From NCBI GenBank assembly GCA_011053245.1, contig DRGS01000083.1, forward strand, positions 1-22,480: 22,480 nt of DNA. Reading direction: 5' to 3'. Positions 8,007 to 14,650 of this stretch are shown here, one piece after another; positions within the stretch are counted from its first letter, which is position 1, and each line of letters begins with the position of its first letter. The notes under the pieces were generated by a model that saw only the letters and a program-made list of their open reading frames with translations, searched no databases and was not told the DNA's origin. Position numbers and translations under genes: made by a program. This DNA is from Phycisphaerales bacterium (GTDB lineage: Bacteria; Planctomycetota; Phycisphaerae; Sedimentisphaerales; Anaerohalosphaeraceae).

Positions 8007-10988
8007 ATGAATGCACGGTTTGATAACAATTTGAAGAAGCGAGTTGGGCGGGCAGGTTCCGTGCTGGTGATGGTCGTGGTGCTGACGGTGCTGCTTGCAT
8101 TGATCGGTGTGCTGTTCGTTGTGATGGCTCGCATGGATAATATGTCGGCATCTGGAGCCGCCAATAACGCCGATCTCCATGCCGGAGTCGAAGCTGTTGT
8201 CGATAAGATCAAGTCCGTTATGGTCGAAGATCTATTCACAGCGGCACCCTTTCAACTAAACGAGCGTGTGACGATAGGAGAAATGCAAGACAGCTCGCTG
8301 AATGATCTGTGGCTGGCGTCGTTGGAACCGGAGCGATCCAGTGATAACGGGACGCCCCTTGATGAATCTGATGATACTTACAACTGGCCATATATCAGTG
8401 ACATTTATGGATATAACTTTGATGCGATGTGGAGCTATCGAGAGGATATTGCGGACGCGACCAGTTTTGTCAGTCGCACACAGGTGAAAGCGAAAATAAT
8501 ATTACCCAATGATGTTATCACGCCGGTAACTAATGGTACAGGTGGTGTAGCCAAGAACGGAGCCTCTGCCGATGCCGACGGTGACGGTGTCAGTGACAGC
8601 CGGTGGGTCGTTATTCCAAAAATGCGAAGCAGTAAGGGCAAGGATATTTACGCGGCGGTTAGGATCATCGATAACTGCGCGATGCTGAATCTGAATACGG
8701 CGCATACTAAGGATTCTTCGACTGAACCCAAATATCTTGAAGATGCCAGCTATCTAAGCGCGGTCGATTATGAAAAGTTTTTGAGAGGAGATGATAGAAA
8801 TAACACAGACAATATCCGCAAGGCCAGAAAACCAAACGCATTGGTCGAGACCGTCAAAGATCACCATGACAATGTCGTGATGCATATTGAAAATCCTGAT
8901 GCGTATATTGTACCCCCGGACCCGAACCCCGTTTACTCCCTGTTCGACATAGGCGATGAGTTAGAGATACGCAATAGGTATATGCTCACCAGTTTTACCA
9001 TCAGTCGTTTTGAACGTAAGGGTGATTCAACTGTTGTTCCTGTTATTTTACCGGTTGCATATGAAACGTTTGATGGTGATCGCGGCTATGAAGTTACAGA
9101 CCCTAGAAATACAAACGATGTTTCCGGGCCAGCTAAAGTTAGACGCGTGCCTTACAAAGACATAACTCTGTGGTTTAAAAAAATAAACCCGGATTATTTT
9201 GATAATGGCCCTGCTGACATAACTAAGAACTGGTCATACGACCGTCGCCATGTGTGTACGTTTTACAGTTTTGACAGGAACTTGCGGAGAAGAGATTATC
9301 CGCTGGTGGATGTCATAGGAGATATTACCTCTCCTCCTCCCGCTGCTGCTACTCCGTGGACGATAGACATTACTAAAAGAGATTTTATATTGGCGTCTAT
9401 GGGCGAGTTATTCATCCCTCGTTATGGAGCGGCGAGTATAAATGATATTACCAAAAACCTCCCTGAAAGCAGGAAGAAAATCCTTCACCTCTTGTATGCG
9501 CTTCGAGCCTATTTTATCGAACATCTTCCGGCAGGGGCCGATGACCGTGAAACTGTACAAAATGCCGCAAGGCAGGCCGCGCAGTATGTCGCTAATATGA
9601 TAGATTATGCTGACTATCCGGGTAATGAGGGACCGTTTTTTAACGCACACACTGATTATGGAGATCAAAAGAATGTCAATCCTACCTATATCAATAGGAA
9701 AATAATAAGTCGATTGATACTTGAAGCCAGTGGAAACACGATAGATATTGGTGTGTTGCCTGTCGGCAATCCTTACGACTTCGGCCTAGGCCTTGATGAC
9801 GTAGCCAGTGGTCCCGTGGAAACAGTCTACGGCTATGAACGTCAGCCGTTTATTTCCGAACTTTACTGTGAGAACGTAGGCGGCTTCGCGGACGATTTCA
9901 GAGTGGAATTGTGTAATCCCTACCCCAACCCGCTGGGCCAGATGTCTCTCGAAGGTTGGCGGATCTCTATTGGTACCGATACTCATCTTCTCGATGCCCT
10001 TGATATTATCGATGCCGCCGATGGGGCCGGTGGATTGGGATATTTGGTAATAACAAAGCCCGGCTGGGAAACCGATCTGTTGTCAGGTGATACCATTAAG
10101 CTCCAGAGACCTGACCCTGCCAATACAGGCCAGTTCATAACTGTCGATGAGACGGAAGCCAAACAGACCCAAACATTGTTGACAGGGCAGAATAAGACAA
10201 ATGACAGCCAGAGAGACGATACTTTGTGGAAATTTATCGATGCCTCGCAGTATCGCAGCGAGACTGAGACTCTCGGGTTACCAAATGGGGCAACGATCAA
10301 TAATGCCAAGGGTTTTCAATTGCCGGTTGCAAATAAGCTTGCCTTGCTGAGTACTCTCCATGGTCTTGAAGGGGTTACTGTTCTCGGTAATGGCGGCCCG
10401 AACGGTACGATCACACAGCAAATAGGACAGATGGCGCAAAACGACGATGAATTCGACATCCGCTTCAATGTGGAAAATGACAAGCTGCTGGAATATATAA
10501 GTCTCATCAATCGACCCAATGGCAGATTGCCCGGACGGATAAACATCAACACAGCGACAATGGAAGTTATTCGTGCCGCCATCCCGGAAAGTGCGCCGGT
10601 GGCTTGGGGCATTGATGCCGATGCTTTGGCGACAGCGATAGTTACTTACCGAAATACTAATCCAATCGCAACTCATGTATTTACTGAAATAAGCGACCTG
10701 CTTAAAGTTCCTGGTTTCAAAGATTTTGTAACAGCTCCCAATGACATCGTTGATGATGTAGGGGACGCAGCGTTTACTAAAGACATTGAAGAGCGTGACT
10801 GGATACTGTCGCGTCTGGCGAATATTTTTACGGTTCGCAGCGATACTTTCACAGCCTATATCCTTGTCAGGCTTGGGGTCGACGGGCCGCAGAAACGTAT
10901 GATAGCGATACTCGACCGGACGAACGTATCTTCACCAAGCGATAAACCCAAACTTGTTGCACTGCACCCCGTACCCGACCCGCGATAA
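8007..10988 (+). CDS. Giant GspK-like minor pseudopilin
   Basis: This 993-residue protein is GspK-like but about three times the usual length of roughly 300-350. Near the N-terminus, residues 17-40 (SVLVMVVVLTVLLALIG...) form a hydrophobic helix without Glu at +5, as is normal for GspK. An early block YAAVRIIDNCAMLNLNTA (about 212-230) and a late block GRININTATMEVIRAA (about 843-858) with DLLKVPGF (about 900-907) fit the GspK scheme, including its C-terminal helix-hairpin-helix. DADGDGVSD at 189-197 resembles a calcium loop. At about 611-695 the pattern ISEL...DDFRVELCNPY...MSLEGWRIS...YLVITKPG resembles a lamin-tail domain. AGGGG at 7997-8001 precedes the ATG. GspK caps the pseudopilus tip and is thought to contact substrate. 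Here the cap carries large extra domains. It is the last gene of the cluster, followed by a convergent gene. Confidence 0.83.
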   Translation: MNARFDNNLKKRVGRAGSVLVMVVVLTVLLALIGVLFVVMARMDNMSASGAANNADLHAGVEAVVDKIKSVMVEDLFTAAPFQLNERVTIGEMQDSSLNDLWLASLEPERSSDNGTPLDESDDTYNWPYISDIYGYNFDAMWSYREDIADATSFVSRTQVKAKIILPNDVITPVTNGTGGVAKNGASADADGDGVSDSRWVVIPKMRSSKGKDIYAAVRIIDNCAMLNLNTAHTKDSSTEPKYLEDASYLSAVDYEKFLRGDDRNNTDNIRKARKPNALVETVKDHHDNVVMHIENPDAYIVPPDPNPVYSLFDIGDELEIRNRYMLTSFTISRFERKGDSTVVPVILPVAYETFDGDRGYEVTDPRNTNDVSGPAKVRRVPYKDITLWFKKINPDYFDNGPADITKNWSYDRRHVCTFYSFDRNLRRRDYPLVDVIGDITSPPPAAATPWTIDITKRDFILASMGELFIPRYGAASINDITKNLPESRKKILHLLYALRAYFIEHLPAGADDRETVQNAARQAAQYVANMIDYADYPGNEGPFFNAHTDYGDQKNVNPTYINRKIISRLILEASGNTIDIGVLPVGNPYDFGLGLDDVASGPVETVYGYERQPFISELYCENVGGFADDFRVELCNPYPNPLGQMSLEGWRISIGTDTHLLDALDIIDAADGAGGLGYLVITKPGWETDLLSGDTIKLQRPDPANTGQFITVDETEAKQTQTLLTGQNKTNDSQRDDTLWKFIDASQYRSETETLGLPNGATINNAKGFQLPVANKLALLSTLHGLEGVTVLGNGGPNGTITQQIGQMAQNDDEFDIRFNVENDKLLEYISLINRPNGRLPGRININTATMEVIRAAIPESAPVAWGIDADALATAIVTYRNTNPIATHVFTEISDLLKVPGFKDFVTAPNDIVDDVGDAAFTKDIEERDWILSRLANIFTVRSDTFTAYILVRLGVDGPQKRMIAILDRTNVSSPSDKPKLVALHPVPDPR

Positions 10989-11010
10989 GCCCAGCAAGGG
11001 GCGGCCGATC

Positions 11011-12840
11011 CTACTTATGCTTATGAGCCGGTGTCGGCTTCGGCGGCGTGAATTGCTTTTGAAACTGTTCAAAGGCCGCTTGCATTTCGATCAGATGCTC
11101 TTTGGGCAAGGCGATGGTCGTGGTTATCTTGCCGTCGGTGATGTGTCCCGCCAAAGCGATATTACTTTTTGAGGGTACGTCGATCGTCGGCATCTGCATA
11201 TTGCCTGTGTCGGGGATGGGCATAAACGCTCCGGCTATTTCGAAGAGGCGTATGTAGTTGTAGGTTCCGAAGAAATCCGCCGAGTCGGCATTCGGGATCA
11301 GCTTCTGTGCCTCGACGATCTCCGAAGAGAGAGTCTTCGGGCCGCCGCGTTTTACCGTGTCGATGAGGGCGCGTATTTTCAAATCCGAATCTGCACCGAC
11401 AGCGCAAACCAGCAACTTGTCCACGATAGCGAATCTGTATGAGAAACCCTCGGCGTACATTGCGTTGATGGTTTCAGCTTGGGGAAAGTTCGGGTCGGTG
11501 TATTTCATTGTCAGCATAGCCGAGTCGATGGTGACGCCCTCGTAAACAGCGGTATTGCGTTCAACGCTAAAGGTTGTTTCCATACCGAGGCCCTTGAGAA
11601 AAACATCTGACAGTCGCATCCATAGTTCCGTGGATTCGTCGAAGGCCTCGTTGAATTTGTCGACGTCCTTTATCTCGGCGAAATAAGTGTAAGTAAATGG
11701 GGGCGTGGAGCTTTTGTCAATGGTCATTGCCCCTGCCAGATATTCGCCGAGAGTGTCGATCATTTTCGCTGAGACCGCCTCTATCGCTTTTTTATCTTCT
11801 TCGGAGAGATCGCCGGATGCAAAGGACATCATCAGGTCGATGCTCCTGGCGTTTAGACCCTTCCAGAAGGGTGCGTTTGTCTTATATGCGAAATTCATCA
11901 TCGCCCCGTTTGTGAGGTACTTCAATAATTTGTTTTGGCGTATAGAAGATGCAGTTGCTGTGAGCATCTTTGCCGAATCGGTTCCAGGCACGGTTGCGAT
12001 TGTTGTCTCAGAGCGCATCAGGTCGGCTGAGGGTGTGATCGTTATGCTTAGAAAGCGAGTTTCGTTGAGCAGCGTAGTGAGGATGTCGGCGTAAATTTTG
12101 ATTATAGCATCGGGGTTAGCGGGTTGGTTTTGCGGCATTGTCTGTAATGTTTTTTTGAGCGATTCGAGTCCGCCCTGGACCACGGTTCCGTATTGACGCG
12201 ATACGGCGGGCATATTGGACCATGCCCAGATTGGCGATCCGGTCGCCTTTTTCTGCTCGTCGGCGTCGAGGCTGCTTGCGAGTGTCTTGCCGGATAGATC
12301 ATTTTTGATGAAGAACAGTGCGTTGCTTTGAGTAGCAGTGGTTATCATAGCGAATTTGTTTCCGGGTGCGGCCATTGATATCAGAGGCGGCAGCGGCAGG
12401 GCTTTGGATGTGATCTTCGATATGCCCGCTTCGTCCGGTTCGCCGAAGACCGGGCTTGATCTTATCAGCGAGGTATAATCCTTTACCGGCACCACCACAA
12501 CCAGCGCAGGAGCCGGTTGTTCATGCAAGGGTAAACCGAATACGGCGAAGTTGCCGCTGGTATCGATCAAAGCAAGGTTCGGGTCGCCGAGCATCGCACC
12601 AAGCTGGCTCGTCACAAGCGATTCAAGTTTCATTTGCGATTTCGAAAGGCCACCGGTAAAACTGTCAACTGCTTTGAGCGTTTCGCCGAGGTTGTTAATG
12701 CGAATACAGAATAGCGAATCTGCTGGTGTCAGTTCGAGCAGATTGTCGTCGGCAACTGCACCATGAGCCGATGCGACGGTTAGCAAAATCAGCACACAGT
12801 ACAGAGTATTATTACGCGTTAAAAAGCTGCTTCGCCTCAT
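11011..12840 (-). CDS. Secreted DUF3352-like protein of unknown function
   Basis: This 609-residue protein has an N-terminal signal peptide (hydrophobic stretch TLYCVLILLTVASAHGA, then VADDN) and no other clear membrane segment, so it is probably exported. The mature start LELTPADSLFCIRINNLGETL, with PALVVVVPVKDYTSLI further on, is the style of DUF3352-type proteins that are numerous in Planctomycetota. Their function is unknown. The C-terminus is a Lys/Pro/His tail (KPTPAHKHK). Its ATG lies inside the 3' end of the upstream phosphatase gene, overlapping it by 29 bases in another frame, which implies an operon with translational coupling. It converges with the GspK gene, with only 22 bases between the stops. 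The DUF assignment is from appearance and is moderately sure; the coding call is firm. Confidence 0.8.
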   Translation of the reverse strand: MRRSSFLTRNNTLYCVLILLTVASAHGAVADDNLLELTPADSLFCIRINNLGETLKAVDSFTGGLSKSQMKLESLVTSQLGAMLGDPNLALIDTSGNFAVFGLPLHEQPAPALVVVVPVKDYTSLIRSSPVFGEPDEAGISKITSKALPLPPLISMAAPGNKFAMITTATQSNALFFIKNDLSGKTLASSLDADEQKKATGSPIWAWSNMPAVSRQYGTVVQGGLESLKKTLQTMPQNQPANPDAIIKIYADILTTLLNETRFLSITITPSADLMRSETTIATVPGTDSAKMLTATASSIRQNKLLKYLTNGAMMNFAYKTNAPFWKGLNARSIDLMMSFASGDLSEEDKKAIEAVSAKMIDTLGEYLAGAMTIDKSSTPPFTYTYFAEIKDVDKFNEAFDESTELWMRLSDVFLKGLGMETTFSVERNTAVYEGVTIDSAMLTMKYTDPNFPQAETINAMYAEGFSYRFAIVDKLLVCAVGADSDLKIRALIDTVKRGGPKTLSSEIVEAQKLIPNADSADFFGTYNYIRLFEIAGAFMPIPDTGNMQMPTIDVPSKSNIALAGHITDGKITTTIALPKEHLIEMQAAFEQFQKQFTPPKPTPAHKHK

Positions 12841-13627
12841 CGTGGATCCTTTTGTTTGTTGTCAGTGTCGGATAGTTTTCTCCATTGTAATTGCCGACGT
12901 CGACGGGGAAAATGGCTTTGCCGCTCAATTCCACCATGACTCCGCCGGCATTTTGCACGATTATCGCCCCGGCGGCAATATCCCACAGCTTTGCGCGTGT
13001 CGTAATGGCGCCGACCAGGGCTCCCTTGGCAACGTAAGCAAGGTGCATCGCTGTGCTGCCCATGCATCTGAATCGCGTGTTCTTCGTTATATGTTCGATG
13101 GCGCCGGCCATTTCGTCGGTGTAGTGGCTGTCGATGGCGAAACTTGCGAATTTGTTTATTGCATCGTCGCTTACGGTGATCTTCGAGTTGTTAAGCTGGG
13201 CGTCGGTATCCGTTGCCGCGGTGAACATCGAATCGGTCGCCGGCTCGAATATTACCCCTACGATGGGGACACCGTCATGCAATACGGCGATACTGACGCA
13301 AAAACTCAGCAAGCCGTTAGCGTAATTGTTTGTTCCGTCGATAGGGTCGATCACCCACCATATATTTTGCGCTGACCGCGGCGGCTGCTTGAGTGGATTG
13401 CCGCCGGGGCCTTCCTCAGCTAAGAACCCGTGGTCCGGATACGTCTCCTTGATGCGGTCGATGATCAGCTTCTGGCAGATCGGATCGGCATTGGTGACGA
13501 TCTCATTGCCGTTTTTGATCTCGGTTTTGACGTATTTGATCTCTTCCATCGCTCGCTGACCGGCAAGGCGAGCGGCGACTACGGCAACTTCCAATATTCG
13601 ACTGATATCACTGTGTTCAAGCGGCAT
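12812..13627 (-). CDS. Inositol-monophosphatase family phosphatase
   Basis: This 271-residue cytoplasmic enzyme belongs to the Mg2+-dependent, lithium-sensitive inositol monophosphatase superfamily (SuhB, CysQ, HisN and fructose-bisphosphatase relatives). All catalytic landmarks are present: Glu71-Glu72 in FLAEEG, the motif DPIDGTNNYANG with Asp94 and Asp97, and LWDIAAG with Asp216. The length is normal. The exact substrate (inositol phosphate, PAP, histidinol phosphate) cannot be told from motifs alone, so no gene symbol is given. A ribosome binding site AAAGG (plus-strand CCTTT at 13636-13640) lies 8 bases before the ATG. It is the first gene of a two-gene minus-strand unit with the DUF3352-like gene and diverges from the DUF2752 gene across 53 bases. 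Confidence 0.92.
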   Translation of the reverse strand: MPLEHSDISRILEVAVVAARLAGQRAMEEIKYVKTEIKNGNEIVTNADPICQKLIIDRIKETYPDHGFLAEEGPGGNPLKQPPRSAQNIWWVIDPIDGTNNYANGLLSFCVSIAVLHDGVPIVGVIFEPATDSMFTAATDTDAQLNNSKITVSDDAINKFASFAIDSHYTDEMAGAIEHITKNTRFRCMGSTAMHLAYVAKGALVGAITTRAKLWDIAAGAIIVQNAGGVMVELSGKAIFPVDVGNYNGENYPTLTTNKRIHDEAKQLFNA

Positions 13628-13680
13628 TTGTCTGACCTTTCAATATTAGTGGTTATCGAGTACAATCCAAGTATAGCGTA

Positions 13681-14166
13681 ATGATAGCGGAAGTCAAATT
13701 CGGATTTTCTATGGATAATGGGGTTTTCAGATCGATCGGTGATAAAGCCAGTGCCGGCCAGCGGTTAGGGGCGGTTGCGGTGCTTGTTGTTTGCGTTGGG
13801 ATCGTTGCGATGCTTTGGTTTGCGGGGCGGGGGGATGTGGATGTGCGGCGGATGGTTGGGATATGCGGGTTTAAGCAGGAGTATCAGTTGCCGTGTCCGG
13901 GGTGTGGGGTGACGACGGCTGCGATAGCGTTTTTTCAGGGGCGAATTTTGGAGGCGTTCTATGTGCAACCGGCTGGGGGGATAATGTGCGTTGGATTGAT
14001 CGTAGCGGGGGGGTTGGCGTTTTTGACGGGGGTTTTTGGGGTGAATTTTGCGTTTCTGCATAAGCCGGCGGGGTGGCGGCTGACCAAATATGTGATCGTT
14101 TCGATGCTGATAATTTTTGCGGCTGGGTGGGCGGTGACAATGGCGAGAGCGCTGGTACAAAAATAG
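13681..14166 (+). CDS. DUF2752 family small membrane protein
   Basis: This 161-residue membrane protein has the DUF2752 core PCPGCGVTTA at residues 71-80, followed by the typical FFQGRILEAFYVQPAG. Hydrophobic helices lie at about 29-48, 101-120 and 136-155. The family is widespread in bacteria, including Planctomycetota; its biochemical role is unknown, though the CPGCG pair of cysteines suggests metal or redox chemistry. Codons are strongly G-rich (GGG, GCG), in contrast to the restriction genes downstream. ATG 13681 gives the longest frame. ATG 13711 (residue 11) is an alternative, and neither has a convincing ribosome binding site. It stands alone, divergent from the phosphatase gene. Confidence 0.85.
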   Translation: MIAEVKFGFSMDNGVFRSIGDKASAGQRLGAVAVLVVCVGIVAMLWFAGRGDVDVRRMVGICGFKQEYQLPCPGCGVTTAAIAFFQGRILEAFYVQPAGGIMCVGLIVAGGLAFLTGVFGVNFAFLHKPAGWRLTKYVIVSMLIIFAAGWAVTMARALVQK

Positions 14167-14175
14167 ATGCCTGAA

Positions 14176-14298
14176 ATTGGGTTTGAATTGGGTTTGGATT
14201 GGGTTTGCTTTTTTTGTGGTTTTGGGGGAGTAAATTGTTGTAAGTACATCCACTGTAAGAGGTTGCAGCGATTCTCTGAGTTGGGAAATTGGGTTTGT
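14176..14298. repeat. 11-bp tandem repeats (ATTGGGTTTGN) in the gap after DUF2752
   Basis: Three perfect back-to-back 11-base units, ATTGGGTTTGA, ATTGGGTTTGG and ATTGGGTTTGC, cover 14176-14208. A fourth copy, ATTGGGTTTGT, is at 14288-14298 after about 80 bases of other sequence. They start 10 bases after the DUF2752 stop. The minus strand of this stretch reads as strings such as KKQTQFPNS and KPNSNPI, which I recall as common spurious ORFs in planctomycete genomes, so this is probably a copy of a dispersed intergenic repeat. That last point is recollection, not shown here. Confidence 0.7.
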
Positions 14299-14415
14299 TT
14301 TTTCAAATAAGGGTACCCGAAAATTGCATCTTTTCCTGGAAAAAGTGAGGGTTTTGTATCAAACTCAAATGCTCTCGTTTTTGTCATTTTTTTACGTTTT
14401 TAACTACTTGAACCA

Positions 14416-14441
14416 TCCTGCTTCGCCAAGGCTACGCAGGA
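14416..14441. repeat. Imperfect palindrome, probable dispersed repeat element
   Basis: TCCTGC and GCAGGA form the outer arms and GCC/GGC an inner pair around AA, giving a 26-base hairpin-forming element. The text around TTCGCCAAGGCTACGCAGG resembles short dispersed palindromic repeats seen in many environmental bacterial genomes. There is no T-run, so it is not a simple terminator. Its position at the shift from G-rich to AT-rich sequence makes it a candidate left border marker. Confidence 0.5.
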
Positions 14442-14480
14442 CAAGCGAATTAACACGAATTTATACTAATTATTTGTCTT

Positions 14481-14515
14481 ACACATAACCACAATCTATC
14501 CTGATTGTTATGTGT
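14481..14515. repeat. Long palindrome upstream of hsdR (possible operator)
   Basis: ACACATAA (14481-14488) and CAATC (14492-14496) pair with GATTG (14503-14507) and TTATGTGT (14508-14515) around the 6-base loop TATCCT, with a 3-base CCA bulge on the left. That gives 13 base pairs in a 35-base element. It lies about 135 bases before the hsdR start and is not followed by a T-run. It could be an operator, an RNA hairpin in a leader, or a border element of the locus. The sequence does not decide among these. Confidence 0.6.
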
Positions 14516-14650
14516 GCATTATACAAAGCTGGGAGTCCTTTGTCAACTGAATTATTGAAGCCCGAAGAAAAAATAAGGATTTGTTGATTATTGGGGATGG
14601 ATGGGGTAGTATTTGTGGGTTGACTGAATTGAAGAAATGTGGAGTTTTGT

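Larger units (their letters stand above)
14167..14650. other. Gene-free stretch between DUF2752 and hsdR
   Basis: No credible gene is seen in these 484 bases. The first half is G/T-rich and holds the ATTGGGTTTG repeats. The second half is AT-rich and holds two palindromes (14416-14441 and 14481-14515) and a doubled CGAATT pattern at about 14445-14461. The hsdR promoter should lie in the last 150 bases, but I cannot identify a convincing -35/-10 pair. The change from G-rich to AT-rich near 14400 is the probable left border of the restriction-modification locus. GGAG at 14641-14644 is the hsdR ribosome binding site. Confidence 0.6.

Noticed and set aside
7450..8151. 233-codon minus-strand open frame across the GspJ/GspK junction
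   Set aside because: It runs against two well-supported genes and shows no motif.
13643..13670. Minus-strand TTGGAT-16-TAATAT as a promoter for the phosphatase gene
   Set aside because: The transcript would begin at or within the AAAGG ribosome site, leaving almost no leader, so the match is probably chance.
13959..14387. Minus-strand frame of 142 codons downstream of DUF2752 (KKQTQFPNS-type text)
   Set aside because: It overlaps DUF2752 antisense and consists of translated intergenic repeats.
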